NCBI RefSeq assembly: GCF_000470315.2
Contig: NZ_CBRF02000009.1
Coordinates: 61,034 to 125,033 of the forward strand
Direction of reading: 5' to 3'
Origin: Psychromonas sp. SP041
GTDB taxonomy: Bacteria; Pseudomonadota; Gammaproteobacteria; Enterobacterales; Psychromonadaceae
Length of the DNA stretch: 64,000 bases
Position numbers and translations under genes: made by a program. Positions 1-9,821 of the stretch are shown here, in pieces. Positions within the stretch are counted from its first letter, which is position 1, and each line of letters starts with the position of its first letter. The notes under the pieces were generated by a model. The model did not search any database and was not told the origin of the DNA. It saw only the letters and a list, made by a program, of their open reading frames with translations.

Positions 1-754
1 GCCAGTCACGAGTTTGAATAAACTGATTCTTAATAACATTCCCCAACAATGCATGCTTAGAGCCGCCTAATAAATCAGCTACAAAAAACATCCCCATCGC
101 AGGTAAAATAACCATCAAACAACCGGCAATAATACCAGGCAGTGTTAGCGGCAAAGTAATGCGTAATAAGCGTTCAGTGGCATTCGCCCCCAAATCTTTT
201 GCCGCATCTAATAATTTAAAATCCAACTTTTCCATAGAGGAATAAATAGGCAAAATCATAAAAGGCAGCAAGATATAACTCAGTCCAAAAATCACAGCAA
301 ACTGGCTGTATAATAAATCTAACGGTTTATCAATTAAGCCAATAAATTCTAGCCCTTGGTTAATTAACCCTTTTTTACCCAACAAAAATTGGATCGCATA
401 AATACGGACCAGTGAATTGGTCCAAAAAGGCACAATCAACAGGAACAAAATAATACTACGCCAGCGTTGTGGTAAGCCCATTAGGCAGATTGAAAAAGGG
501 TAAGCAATACTCAAACAAATAGCAGCCGTCATCATTGCCATGAAAACAGAGTCCCACAACAATGAAATAAAGCTCGGATCAAGTACACTCTTCCAGCCTT
601 CTAAACTAAATTGATACTGGATTAAAAAATCAGCATCACGCGTTAAAAAGCTCGTAACTAAAACCATTAAGCTCGGCACTAAAACGAACAGTGCTAGCCA
701 GCTTGTTGCTAGGCCAATCGCCCAAAAACGAAACTGATTAAATTGTTTGTTCAT
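1..754 (-). CDS. potB: PotB, spermidine/putrescine ABC transporter permease (partial, cut by window edge)
   Basis: Inner-membrane permease that with PotC forms the channel of the PotABCD polyamine importer. Translating the minus strand from the ATG at 754 gives [14 protein letters not shown] followed by hydrophobic segments typical of a MetI-like permease. The loop with [18 protein letters not shown] (about residues 180-197) is the EAA motif that docks on the ATPase. The reading frame is open to base 1, so the C-terminus lies outside the window. The start overlaps the end of potA by 17 bp, as in the E. coli potAB arrangement, which supports both the start and translational coupling. Identification is firm; polyamine specificity is inferred from the neighbour. 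Confidence 0.9.
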   Translation of the reverse strand, partial: MNKQFNQFRFWAIGLATSWLALFVLVPSLMVLVTSFLTRDADFLIQYQFSLEGWKSVLDPSFISLLWDSVFMAMMTAAICLSIAYPFSICLMGLPQRWRSIILFLLIVPFWTNSLVRIYAIQFLLGKKGLINQGLEFIGLIDKPLDLLYSQFAVIFGLSYILLPFMILPIYSSMEKLDFKLLDAAKDLGANATERLLRITLPLTLPGIIAGCLMVILPAMGMFFVADLLGGSKHALLGNVIKNQFIQTRDW

Positions 755-1850
755 ATGGCAATACCACTTCCCAACCAGTTATCCATTGTAATGCGACCTT
801 TTGTCCTAAACGGTAATCAAAATCAGGGTCGTCTTCGTCAAAAAACTCACTCGCAATCACGTTTGTCCCCGTTGATAAACGAATATAAGAATCTAACGTT
901 TTACCTTTATAGTTACACTCATGAATGTGCCCTTCTATATGTACTGTATTTTCAGCTAACTCAGGCTTAGTTAAACGCACATCTTCAGGACGCAGTAATA
1001 CATGTACTTTGTCATCAACAGCAAAAGGATAATCAGTTTGTACTACCCAATCAGCGCCTTCTGCGGTCACTTCAACATGCTTATCATCAATTCGACGCAC
1101 AACATGGCCATCAAATTGGTTGATTTCACCAATAAAACGCGCCACAAAAAGGTTCACGGGCGTTTCATAAATCTCACGCGGCGTACCAATTTGCTGCACT
1201 TTACCTTTATTAAGTACCACGATACGGTCTGACATCGACAACGCTTCTTCTTGGTCATGCGTTACGTACACAAACGTAATGTTAAGTTGGCGCTGTAATC
1301 GTTTTAACTCAACTTGCATCTCTTGGCGCAATTTATAATCAAGCGCACTTAAAGATTCATCCAACAATAATAAACGAGGGCGATTAACCACTGCACGCGC
1401 AATAGCAACACGTTGTTGCTGTCCGCCAGACAATTGATGTGGTTTACGTTGTGCAAAGCTCTCTAAACGCACCATTCGAAGTGCTTCAAGTACGCGTTCA
1501 TTGATCTCTTCTTTTGCTACTTTATGCATTTTCAAGCCAAAAGCGATGTTGTCATAAACACTCATGTGAGGAAATAACGCATAACTTTGGAATACAGTAT
1601 TCACTGGGCGATGTTCAGCCTTAAGGATAGATATATCTTTATCGTCCAGCAGCACTTGTCCTTGGTCTTGTTGTTCAAAACCGGCAATAATACGTAATAC
1701 AGTGGTTTTACCGCAGCCTGAAGGGCCTAATAAAGTAAGAAATTCACCGTCGTAAATAGTAAGGTCTAAAGCGTCTAATACCGTATTATCGGCAAACGTT
1801 TTACTGACCCCATATAGTTGTAAAAGAGGTTGGCACTCAGTCACATTCAA
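738..1850 (-). CDS. potA: PotA, spermidine/putrescine ABC transporter ATPase
   Basis: ATP-binding subunit energising polyamine uptake on the cytoplasmic face. Visible motifs are Walker A GPSGCGKT (residues 42-49), the signature LSGGQQQ (140-146), Walker B LLLLDE (160-165) and the switch His in VTHDQEE, followed by a C-terminal TOBE/regulatory domain. The 370 residues compare with 378 in E. coli PotA, and the central segment [20 protein letters not shown] is nearly identical to it. It is the first gene of an operon running off the left edge (potB overlaps its end). The 534 bp upstream hold no gene on either strand. A second, more divergent PotA-like ATPase lies at 52683-53798. Confidence 0.95.
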   Translation of the reverse strand: MNVTECQPLLQLYGVSKTFADNTVLDALDLTIYDGEFLTLLGPSGCGKTTVLRIIAGFEQQDQGQVLLDDKDISILKAEHRPVNTVFQSYALFPHMSVYDNIAFGLKMHKVAKEEINERVLEALRMVRLESFAQRKPHQLSGGQQQRVAIARAVVNRPRLLLLDESLSALDYKLRQEMQVELKRLQRQLNITFVYVTHDQEEALSMSDRIVVLNKGKVQQIGTPREIYETPVNLFVARFIGEINQFDGHVVRRIDDKHVEVTAEGADWVVQTDYPFAVDDKVHVLLRPEDVRLTKPELAENTVHIEGHIHECNYKGKTLDSYIRLSTGTNVIASEFFDEDDPDFDYRLGQKVALQWITGWEVVLPYEQTI

Positions 1851-2384
1851 TATTCCAAAAGTCGAGCCATAATGGCAGTTAAAATAAGCTTAAACTTGAT
1901 AGGGTTTAAGAAAGTATAAAAAACAATAGATAGGATAAAGTGAAAACGCGATAGAGCCACTAAATTTAGGTGTTAGGTGAGTAATATCTTGTGTTTTTAT
2001 GGGTGTAAAAACGGCCAAAATATTTCAAAAAATTAACCCCTTCTATTTTTTGCAGATTGTACATAGAAATTCTCTAAGCACAACGAAATAATTAAGCGAT
2101 ATCCAAGTTATTTATTAGCTTTTATTGGCGACTAAACATCAAAAAAATAAAGGAGTATTAAAGAGTGGCATCAAGGTTATTTTGATGTTCAAAATGAACG
2201 GCTTTTAGCGCTTTATTTGATAATAATAAAACTTATATTAAGACAGTTTAAAAGTAGGTTACGTTTTAAAATATAGTCTTTATTACGCGGTCTAAATAGA
2301 CTGTTATTAGATTGGTTAAAGAGAAGCACTTTAATCATCACCACTCATTTAAAATCACTCATTCCTTTGATCAGCTTGAGGTAT

Positions 2385-4421
2385 TTACAGGGCTATTTTA
2401 CGTGCACTTCTTTCTAAAGTGAGATTAATACGAATAAACATCCCCTGAATCGCTTCTACTTGAGCAGAGTCGCCGACTTCAGAAATAAGCTCTTGCGATA
2501 ATAAGTCGGAGGTTTGTTTGAAATCGTCATTACACTTGCCTGTGCTAGCTAATAGGAAGGCATCAGCCAATTTATGTTGCCATTGTTTTAAATGCTTTAA
2601 GTTTTTACCCGCTAAATTTTCGCAGATTGACTGTACCCGAACCGTGGCATGACCTAAATTAAGTCCGGTTAAAGCAAGGTCGGTAATAGCACGAGAATGA
2701 GAACCTTGATCGTGATTAATCAATCTTAATAATCTATCTGACATTCGACGGTTGTACCAAATTGCAGGCGCTTTCTGGTGCTCAATGTCTATCAAATCTT
2801 TATGGGTCGCTTTAAAAACTCGGCTTACTAATAGCTGAATACTAGGCCCTGTAAACAAATGAAAAATCCAAAACAAAATACTCACTCCGGCAAAAATAGC
2901 CATTGCCGCACTTAAGGTGTAATCAATTGAAAATGCCAAACTCATATCGGTACTGGGTCTCACTAAAATCGAAAACGGCACACAAAAGCCTAAGCCATAC
3001 GGTAATGTTTCACGATCAGCAAGTAATAGTAGCCCCAAAAAATAAGGGCCAGCCAATACCAACAATAATATTTCCAGCTGTCCGCCACTTTGCGATAGTA
3101 AATTAAGTGCGAAGAAAATCGTGACAAAAGAAGCTACCACCACCCCCATTAATAAGCGTTTAATCACCACACGTAAAATAGATAAAGGTATACGCGCTAA
3201 CATAATAGAAAAAATAACTGGTAAAATCATAACCATCAACGCAGCAGATGAACCAGTACTTATCCAAATACATGCACCAATCACAAAGACCAATAACGTT
3301 CTAAAACCAACAATCACGCCCGCTAAAGGATCTCGGTAAGTCAGCATACTTGGAGCATTCAACAAGGTTTTATCACGCTCTTCTAGTGCTTTATATGCAC
3401 GCAGTAAAATAGTTAAATCCGCCGCTATATCTAAAGCAACATTAAACATGTGTGATTCAAATGGCGCCTCACATGTGTTATTGACTCGCCATTCAGTTAA
3501 CTCTTTACGAAAGTGTTTAATTTCCTTAGCGCAAAATTCATAATTATCCGATGCAGCAATACTGGCCAGTACAGCTTTAAGTCGATCAAATAATTCTTTT
3601 AAATCAGAAGTAATTAGCGCTGAATGATTACGTTGTAAACGTCCAAAAATTTGAATCAATGCCAATAAAGATAATACTTTTTGTGCCAATTGATTGGCCG
3701 CTCTTGAACGACCTGGTCCTTTTGGCCCTTCATAACGTACTGCGCTGGAGTCGTCGTTGATAGCGCCTAACGTTGCCATCACACCATCGATTTGAGTATG
3801 GCGTTTTTCATGTGTCCCTTTAGTATCGAGTTCTTTCGCGAGATAATCTAACGTTTGGTTTATCACCGTTCTCGCTTGATTTTGTAGTGAGTGTTTTATT
3901 TTTACAGGCCAAAATAAATGGCTAACAAGACCGGCACAAATAGATCCTATAATAATCTCACTCATGCGAGCTTGAGCGACATCGAATATACCTTGGCTAC
4001 TAACAGAAGTGGGATCAACCATCACTAAAAGGACAATAATTTCCGCAGTTACCGCCGCCATTGCAAAAGCATAAACAAAATTAGCTTGTCTCACCATGGC
4101 TGATAATGCTGAATTTAACCCTAACCAAATAGCCAGCGTGCCTAACGCTAAATACGGGTAAGGCATCAACATACTTAACAATAAGATGCCAAATAAGCCC
4201 CCGATAATGGTTCCTATTATTTGGCAAATTGCTTTTTCAATCACTAATCCACTTTCAGGACGTAACTGTAAAAAAATAGCAGAGACTAATGCCCAATAAG
4301 GTCGTTCGAGATTAAGCGCCATTGCGATAGTTAACGCCATGGCCATCGCAAGCACGCCTTTTATCGCAAAAATAACGGCCTGTTTTTTCGGGGAAAATAA
4401 ATTACGTAAAACGACACCCAA
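2385..4421 (-). CDS. aaeB: AaeB-type aromatic carboxylic acid efflux pump, inner-membrane FUSC protein
   Basis: Inner-membrane component of the AaeAB efflux pump, which in E. coli exports p-hydroxybenzoate and related aromatic acids. The protein has 678 residues (E. coli AaeB has 655) and the FUSC layout: a hydrophobic block of about five to six helices at residues 14-175, a soluble cytoplasmic segment, a second membrane block near residues 370-525 and a soluble C-terminal domain. The motif LERPYWALVSAIFLQLRPESG near residue 38 is typical. It lies 10 bp downstream of the membrane fusion gene and is the last gene of a three-gene operon. The substrate is inferred from the family. Confidence 0.88.
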   Translation of the reverse strand: MGVVLRNLFSPKKQAVIFAIKGVLAMAMALTIAMALNLERPYWALVSAIFLQLRPESGLVIEKAICQIIGTIIGGLFGILLLSMLMPYPYLALGTLAIWLGLNSALSAMVRQANFVYAFAMAAVTAEIIVLLVMVDPTSVSSQGIFDVAQARMSEIIIGSICAGLVSHLFWPVKIKHSLQNQARTVINQTLDYLAKELDTKGTHEKRHTQIDGVMATLGAINDDSSAVRYEGPKGPGRSRAANQLAQKVLSLLALIQIFGRLQRNHSALITSDLKELFDRLKAVLASIAASDNYEFCAKEIKHFRKELTEWRVNNTCEAPFESHMFNVALDIAADLTILLRAYKALEERDKTLLNAPSMLTYRDPLAGVIVGFRTLLVFVIGACIWISTGSSAALMVMILPVIFSIMLARIPLSILRVVIKRLLMGVVVASFVTIFFALNLLSQSGGQLEILLLVLAGPYFLGLLLLADRETLPYGLGFCVPFSILVRPSTDMSLAFSIDYTLSAAMAIFAGVSILFWIFHLFTGPSIQLLVSRVFKATHKDLIDIEHQKAPAIWYNRRMSDRLLRLINHDQGSHSRAITDLALTGLNLGHATVRVQSICENLAGKNLKHLKQWQHKLADAFLLASTGKCNDDFKQTSDLLSQELISEVGDSAQVEAIQGMFIRINLTLERSARKIAL

Positions 4422-4431
4422 AGTCTTCTCC

Positions 4432-5292
4432 TTATTGTGTCGCGAGATGTATGGTGGCTGTCATACCGGCACTCAGTTGAGTATCTTGTGGTAGTTCGTC
4501 TAACTGAATATCAACAGGAATACGCTGTGATAGACGTACCCAGTTAAACGTTTGTTGAACCTGTGGTAACAGTTGGCTATTACTTTGTGTATTAGTATTC
4601 GCAATGGCTTTACCGACACTCACCACATGCCCGGTGAGCTGTTTACCTCCACTCAGTAATGCTATTTTGGCTTGTTGATTTTCATGAATCAGTGGAATTT
4701 TAGTCTCTTCGAAATAGCCTGTTACATAAAAAGAGTCAGATTTTACAATGGCAAAAACTGAAACGCCCTGCGCTATGTAATTACCTTGGCGTAAATTCAA
4801 ATTAATTATTTGGCCCGACACAGGGGCAACAACCTCAGTTCTATCAACATTTAACTGCGCTAAATCCTGCTCTGTTTTAGCAAGGTCATAACTTGCTTTT
4901 GCAATGTTTCTATTGATACGAGTTAGTTCTAAATCTTCTTCACTGATTGCTTTCTGAGTATTTAATGCTACACGGCGGTTGTATTTATGCTTAGCTAACT
5001 CCCACGTTAATAATGCACTTTCCGTATTCGCTTTAGCCTTTTCTAAAGCTGCTTGATAACGTTTATTATCCACACTAAAAAGTAATTGTCCTTTCTTAAC
5101 GGCTTGACCATCTTTCACATTTAAAGCGGTCACCCAACCTGAGACATCCGCGGCTACGGTAACAATATCAGCTCGAATCCGTCCGTCACGAGTCCAAGGC
5201 GTATGCATATAGTCAGTCCAAACCCAACGCCCAGCAAACACAGCAGCAATCACGATAGCAATGGTAAAAGTAATACGTAGATATTTTTTCAT
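4432..5292 (-). CDS. aaeA: AaeA-type membrane fusion protein (HlyD family)
   Basis: Periplasmic adaptor linking the AaeB pump to an outer-membrane channel. It starts with an N-terminal membrane anchor (residues 5-25), then TPWTRDGRIRADIVTVAADVSG and GWVTALNVKDGQAVKKGQLLF, the lipoyl/barrel-sandwich half-motif. An alpha-helical hairpin follows (about 85-150), then the second half-motif VVAPVSGQIINLNLRQGNYI and a beta-barrel domain. Length is 286 residues against about 310 in E. coli. It sits between aaeX (6-bp gap) and aaeB (10-bp gap), so all three are probably cotranscribed. Confidence 0.9.
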   Translation of the reverse strand: MKKYLRITFTIAIVIAAVFAGRWVWTDYMHTPWTRDGRIRADIVTVAADVSGWVTALNVKDGQAVKKGQLLFSVDNKRYQAALEKAKANTESALLTWELAKHKYNRRVALNTQKAISEEDLELTRINRNIAKASYDLAKTEQDLAQLNVDRTEVVAPVSGQIINLNLRQGNYIAQGVSVFAIVKSDSFYVTGYFEETKIPLIHENQQAKIALLSGGKQLTGHVVSVGKAIANTNTQSNSQLLPQVQQTFNWVRLSQRIPVDIQLDELPQDTQLSAGMTATIHLATQ

Positions 5293-5297
5293 AAAAT

Positions 5298-5507
5298 TTA
5301 TCTTCCACTCAATAAATAGACAGTTAAGGCGAAATAGCAGACAAAAAGTGACACTTCAAACCATGCGACTTTCCAAAGTCGATCATGCCAATCTAGACGG
5401 TGTAAAGTAAAACGAGTTAATGCAGATAAGAGAAAAGCTATCGGGATATAAATAACCAAAGGACTAAACGCCATCCCACCTAAGACTACTGCTTGCATCA
5501 TAAACAT
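5298..5507 (-). CDS. aaeX: AaeX, DUF1656 small membrane protein
   Basis: A 69-residue protein with two hydrophobic segments (about 8-30 and 48-66), matching the DUF1656/AaeX family that always precedes aaeA. Its role in the pump is unknown. The start is ambiguous: Met1, Met3 and Met4 are all possible (MFMMQAVVLGG), and family members are about 67 residues long. It is first in the operon, so the promoter should lie in 5508-5860. No LysR (aaeR) gene is adjacent, unlike E. coli. Confidence 0.85.
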   Translation of the reverse strand: MFMMQAVVLGGMAFSPLVIYIPIAFLLSALTRFTLHRLDWHDRLWKVAWFEVSLFVCYFALTVYLLSGR

Positions 5508-5637
5508 ATATCCTATATTTCATTTGTTAGAAAAGACCTGTCGTAAAATGAATACACCAAGATTTTTAATTAGGCAGCCGAAATAGTTAATCATTGGTCA
5601 GAAGAAAAGAACAATAAGAGTAGAGTTTCGTTCATTT

Positions 5638-5662
5638 GACATTGTTTGTTACCAACAATGTC
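5638..5662. promoter_or_regulatory. 9-bp inverted repeat upstream of aaeXAB, candidate operator
   Basis: GACATTGTT and AACAATGTC form a perfect 9-bp inverted repeat with a 7-bp spacer, about 130 bp upstream of the aaeX start. There is no downstream T-run, so a regulator-binding site fits better than a terminator. The cognate regulator is not identified. Confidence 0.4.
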
Positions 5663-5867
5663 ATACAAGTTTACTAATAAAGCACCTCTTTTTAAAGTAA
5701 CTAAACGTTTGTTTAACAATTAAAGATCACTACAACCTTACAATAAATAAAGCGTAACAACCTTTTTCTTGGGCATTACCACCAATAAAAAAATCATGAA
5801 TAAATAGTTTATGTTAATAAATACAAAATAATTGAAATTTAAAATGATATTCAAGGGTCTGTAATGG

Positions 5868-5905
5868 AACGGTCTATTTCTATTTTCAAGTGTCAGACCG
5901 TTTTT
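5868..5905 (+). terminator. Hairpin plus T-run in the leader of the HAD gene
   Basis: AACGGTCT (5868-5875) pairs perfectly with AGACCGTT (5895-5902), and five T residues follow the stem start (5901-5905). It looks like an intrinsic terminator, but no plus-strand gene precedes it. It lies about 80 bp before the ATG of the next gene, so it may be an attenuator or the end of a small RNA. Confidence 0.45.
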
Positions 5906-5983
5906 CGTTTACTAAAGTGCTATAACGTCGTTTATAGGCTTTATTTAAAATCTTTACAATTTAACTTACAGGTACTTTTTATA

Positions 5984-6760
5984 ATGATTCGTTTTAAAAC
6001 TTTTATGATTGGCTTATTGATGTCGATGAGCTTAATGTCAACCGTTGCACACTCTCAAGATTCAACTTCAAGTCAGCAAATAAAACCAAAGGTCATTTTC
6101 TTTGATGTTAATGAGACACTTCTAGACTTAGGCAACGTAGGTAAATCAGTGTCTAAAGCACTAGGTGGAAGAGATGAGCTCGTCCCTTATTGGTTTACTA
6201 CTATGCTACATTATTCATTAGTAGGTAATGTAACTGGCGAATATAATAGTTTTGCTGAAATTGGTATTGCATCATTAGAAATGATTGCAAACCAACAAAA
6301 CATCAAACTAACACCAGAAGAAGCGCGCACAGCAGTACTAACACCCTTCAGAGACTTAGCACCGCATAAAGATGTTGTTGAAGGTTTGAAAAAATTACGT
6401 GCAATGGGATACACCATGATCACGTTAACTAATTCATCTGATGCAGGTATCGCGGCTCAACTTAAAAACTCAAATCTAGCGCAATATTTTGATGGTTCAT
6501 TAACGGTTCAAAACTTAAAAACATTTAAGCCTGATTTAAAAGTATATGAATGGGCACAAAAAGAAATGAATGTAGCACCTGAAGATGCAATGTTAATCGC
6601 AGCACATGCTTGGGATTTAGCAGGCGCAGATAAAGCAGGTTGGAAAACTGCATTTATTATGCGTCCAGGTAAAGCACTTTACCCACTTGCAGCAAAACCA
6701 GACCTGATTGGACGCGATCTTATTGAGATAGCAAACCAATTAGAAGCAAGCGCTAAATAA
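5984..6760 (+). CDS. Exported haloacid dehalogenase type II-like HAD hydrolase
   Basis: HAD-superfamily hydrolase resembling L-2-haloacid dehalogenases of the DVNETLLDL subgroup. HAD motif I is FFDVNETLLDL (nucleophile Asp), motif II is ITLTNSSD, the motif III Lys lies in TFKPDLKVY, and the acidic region is AAHAWDLAGADKAGW, characteristic of type II haloacid dehalogenases. The open frame extends upstream to 5864, but the ATG at 5984 begins a clear signal peptide (MIRFKTFMIGLLMSMSLMSTVAHSQ) and the upstream part contains a hairpin terminator, so I choose 5984. A periplasmic location is unusual for this family, whose members are normally cytoplasmic. The true substrate is unknown. The gene stands alone. 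Confidence 0.8.
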   Translation: MIRFKTFMIGLLMSMSLMSTVAHSQDSTSSQQIKPKVIFFDVNETLLDLGNVGKSVSKALGGRDELVPYWFTTMLHYSLVGNVTGEYNSFAEIGIASLEMIANQQNIKLTPEEARTAVLTPFRDLAPHKDVVEGLKKLRAMGYTMITLTNSSDAGIAAQLKNSNLAQYFDGSLTVQNLKTFKPDLKVYEWAQKEMNVAPEDAMLIAAHAWDLAGADKAGWKTAFIMRPGKALYPLAAKPDLIGRDLIEIANQLEASAK

Positions 6761-7364
6761 GCATTAGGTTAAATATTCACTTTTATTCTGTTATTGAATG
6801 GAGTCAATAGAAGTGATATATCAAAACTGATTTAATATTATGTTGAACACCTTAGCCTTTTATTAGGTTCTGGTGTTCGTTAATAGCTTATTCAGCTTTA
6901 TAAATTTTTATACTCTTATCTCTTTATAAGAATCAATCTCTTGCGATGTTCACTTTATAATTAATCATTTTATAAAGCTTTGCCTCCACACGATGATGTT
7001 GAACCTCCATTTTAAAGTCAACATATTACAATTGGTCAAATATCAAACAAAAATATTGAATAGTAACTTTGCTCAATAAAAATAATCTGTTCCCTGTTTT
7101 TATGGCTATTTACAGTTTCAGGTCACTACCTATAACTTAGTACTCCTAACAACAACCCTCTATTATCGCCTACAAATCATCCAACATTCATCATGATTAA
7201 CATTAATTTTCATATTAAATGAAAATTAATAACAATTTATTAACAATTCTATTGAAAAATATTTATACTAGCCTAGAAAGCAAAAAGTGTGACGCAGATC
7301 CGAAATGGTGGCATTTTTTGCAAAGTCAGACAATTCTCAATACCGACCTTAATCTGGAGAAACC
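6761..7364. other. Intergenic, no gene seen
   Basis: About 600 bp of AT-rich DNA. It holds weak imperfect hairpins after the HAD gene (for example GAACACC/GGTGTTC near 6843-6875) without a T-run, and presumably the thioesterase promoter near its end. I see no coding frame on either strand. Confidence 0.5.
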
Positions 7365-7946
7365 ATGAAAGCTGTAAAAATCATCGATAGAAAACAAGTT
7401 AGACCCACTGACGCTTATATCGAAGACAATATGGAACCAAAAACAATTGCATTCAGTACCATTACGGTTGTTCAACAAATGATGGATGTCGACGCTAACA
7501 TCGCCGGCAATGTTCATGGTGGTTCAATAATGAAATTAGTCGACAATACTGCTTGTATGGTCGGCATGCGTCATACTGGTGGCAATGCCGTCACGGCTTC
7601 GCTTGACCGTTTAGATTTCCACTCTCCTGTTTATGTTGGTGATATCCTAAGAATAAAAACAAGTGTTAATTATGTTGGTTCAACATCAATGGAAATTGGT
7701 GCTCGAATTGAAGCTGAAGCAGTATTAACCGGTGAAGTACGTCATACAGCATCTGCCTACCTTACTTTTGTATCACTTGATCCAGAAGGAAAGCCACGCC
7801 CTATCCCACAGGTAATTTGTGAAACGGATAGAGAGCGAGAACGTTTTGCAGCAGCGTTAAAGCGTAAAGAAAAACGTTCAGAAGCAAGACAAGAATTAAA
7901 AGACAGAGCAGAAGCGAAACACCCGCAAACTGAAAAAAGCGCTTAA
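7365..7946 (+). CDS. Acyl-CoA thioesterase, hotdog fold (YciA/ACOT7-like)
   Basis: Hydrolyses acyl-CoA thioesters to free acid and CoA. The single hotdog domain covers about residues 27-150: DVDANIAGNVHGGSIMKLVD contains the N-x-x-G-x-V-H-G-G-x-[IL] motif of acyl-CoA thioesterases, and ALDR-like ASLDRLDFHSPVYVGDIL follows. A charged, Lys/Arg/Glu-rich tail (residues 155-193) is added. The chosen ATG has GGAG about 8 bp upstream; the inner Met at residue 23 lacks a comparable site. The gene is monocistronic and its physiological acyl chain is not predictable. Confidence 0.88.
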   Translation: MKAVKIIDRKQVRPTDAYIEDNMEPKTIAFSTITVVQQMMDVDANIAGNVHGGSIMKLVDNTACMVGMRHTGGNAVTASLDRLDFHSPVYVGDILRIKTSVNYVGSTSMEIGARIEAEAVLTGEVRHTASAYLTFVSLDPEGKPRPIPQVICETDRERERFAAALKRKEKRSEARQELKDRAEAKHPQTEKSA

Positions 7947-8001
7947 ATAATCAATAGTCTTGTAACATCATAAAATGAAGAAACATTAAGCACTAATAGT
8001 T

Positions 8002-8076
8002 AAAAAGGTTAAATTAGCCGTTGAGACCCTGTAAATAATTCTCTCAAATCTACATCAGCTAAAAATTTAACCTTTT
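8002..8076. terminator. Long-loop hairpin after the thioesterase gene
   Basis: AAAAGGTTAAAT (8003-8014) is the reverse complement of ATTTAACCTTTT (8065-8076), giving a 12-bp stem with a loop of about 50 nt. Its 3' arm is also the first unit of the octamer array that follows. The loop is long for an intrinsic terminator, so termination is only a guess. Confidence 0.35.
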
Positions 8077-8137
8077 AACCTTTTAACCTTTTAACCTTTT
8101 AACCTTTTAACCTTTTAACCTTTTAACCTTTTAACCT
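8069..8137. repeat. Octamer tandem repeat (AACCTTTT)n, 8.6 copies
   Basis: Eight perfect copies of AACCTTTT run from 8069 to 8132, followed by AACCT. The array is intergenic, about 120 bp after the thioesterase gene and 400 bp before the MFS gene. The perfect copies imply recent expansion and likely length variation between strains. Confidence 0.97.
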
Positions 8138-8541
8138 GGCAATAAAGCTTCAACAATTTCCAGTAAACAAACAAATAATCCAAATTGCCCATTGATATAT
8201 TTTATATCGCTTTGAATTTAAGCCTTTATATTGAAAATAACATTGTTCAAAAAAAGTGCAGATTAATAACATTCAAACCAAATTGGTGCTAAACCATTAA
8301 TTGTATTAAAGACAATATTACTAAACCAATGATAAATAAGTATAAAATATTAAAAACTTATTGGCATAGTTCTTTCATTAACTCATTTATTCGGTGAACT
8401 CTTTAAATAATCACTTAATTAAAGTTAACAATATTTTACAGCCCTATTACCTAAAAAAATGAATCACATACAAATAATCTTGGTATCGCCATAATGAAAG
8501 TGAAACAACCACTGCATTAAAGCCATCCCTATTGGAGTTAT

Positions 8542-9813
8542 ATGTTACGTGCACTAATCCCGATCTCCTCATTACTCATGTCTAATGCCTTTTTATTACT
8601 TGGGCACGGCTTGTTATTAACATTGTTACCGATTGCGGCTAGTGAAGCAGGTTTTTCTGATACTCAGGTCGCATTGACCGGATCAGCCTACTTCTTGGGA
8701 TTTGTATCGGGATGCTTAGCAACGCCTTATATGTTAAAAAGAGTTGGCCATATCCGAAGCTTTGCAGTACTAGCAACCTCCTATTCTGTCGTGATCTTAA
8801 TTTTCCCTTTATTACCTGAATTTTATAGTTGGATGTTACTTCGATTCGTCATTGGTATTGTTATTTCAGGCTTATATATGATCATAGAGAGTTGGTTAAA
8901 TGGTAATGCGACGCCACAAAATCGCGGTTCAATACTTTCAATTTACACAACGCTCAATTTAATCATGGTGATGTGTGGACAACAATTATTTAACTTAGGG
9001 GCAGCTGTTGAAGATGTTATGCTATTTAGTTTAGCAGCGATATTAATATCCATTGCGATCATTCCTGTTTCACTTACACGCTCTGCAGCACCGGCTGTGG
9101 TACATCAAGTAAAATTAAACATGGTTAAGGTTTGGCAACACTCACATATAGCCCTTATTGGAGCCATCGTAGCAGGCTTAGTGACAGGTGCTTTTTGGTC
9201 TTTAGCCCCGATATATGCGACGGATAATGGTTTTGATAGCAGTCAATTAGGTCTGTTTTTATCCTCAACCGTACTGGGAGGAGCTTGTTTTCAATTGCCG
9301 TTAGGAAAACTATCAGATAAGTTTGATAGAAGAACGGTGTTGATGTATGCCGCTTTAATGGGAGCAGCCGTTTCACTATCATTCGTTTATTTACCTCATT
9401 TTGTTAGTGTCTTTGCGGGTTGGCCGGCTTTCATTTCTGCTTTTTTCTGGGGAGGTAGCTGCATGACCTTATATGCAATATGTTTAGCTCATGCAAACGA
9501 TAACGCAACGTCTGATGATTTTGTGGAAATAAGCAGTGCTATGCTTATCACATTAGGAATATCATCGGCTATTGGCGCTCCTTTAGCATCATTAACGATG
9601 GGTTTAATGGGGGCCGATGGACTTTATGCTTTTACTAGTGGATCACTTATCATCTTTTTTATCATTGTTTTATTTAGACGTCGTAGTCATATCCCACCAT
9701 CAACGTTAGAAGAAAAAGAAGAGTTTCGAACCGTCACTGATATGGCTGGACCTGCCGCCTATGAAATGGATCCTAGAACAGAAGTTGATGCTATCGAAGA
9801 GAATGAAAAATAA
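8542..9813 (+). CDS. MFS transporter, YcaD-like
   Basis: Twelve-helix major facilitator of 423 residues. The N-terminal half (LLGHGLLLTLLPIAASEAGF; GSAYFLGFVSGCLATPYMLKRVGH; FVIGIVISGLYMIIESWLN) matches the YcaD/UPF0226 subgroup, and the second half begins near residue 205 with a GKLSDKFDRRTVL motif at the loop between helices 8 and 9. The tail is acidic. The start has GGAG about 7 bp upstream. The substrate is unknown for the whole subgroup. It is followed by its own hairpin terminator. Confidence 0.85.
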   Translation: MLRALIPISSLLMSNAFLLLGHGLLLTLLPIAASEAGFSDTQVALTGSAYFLGFVSGCLATPYMLKRVGHIRSFAVLATSYSVVILIFPLLPEFYSWMLLRFVIGIVISGLYMIIESWLNGNATPQNRGSILSIYTTLNLIMVMCGQQLFNLGAAVEDVMLFSLAAILISIAIIPVSLTRSAAPAVVHQVKLNMVKVWQHSHIALIGAIVAGLVTGAFWSLAPIYATDNGFDSSQLGLFLSSTVLGGACFQLPLGKLSDKFDRRTVLMYAALMGAAVSLSFVYLPHFVSVFAGWPAFISAFFWGGSCMTLYAICLAHANDNATSDDFVEISSAMLITLGISSAIGAPLASLTMGLMGADGLYAFTSGSLIIFFIIVLFRRRSHIPPSTLEEKEEFRTVTDMAGPAAYEMDPRTEVDAIEENEK

Positions 9814-9821
9814 AAATTAAA

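Noticed and set aside
8069..8137. Repeat array as a possible CRISPR
   Set aside because: Units are 8 bp and contiguous, with no spacers. The same applies to 44591-44686, 55428-55479, 57867-57914 and 62002-62033.
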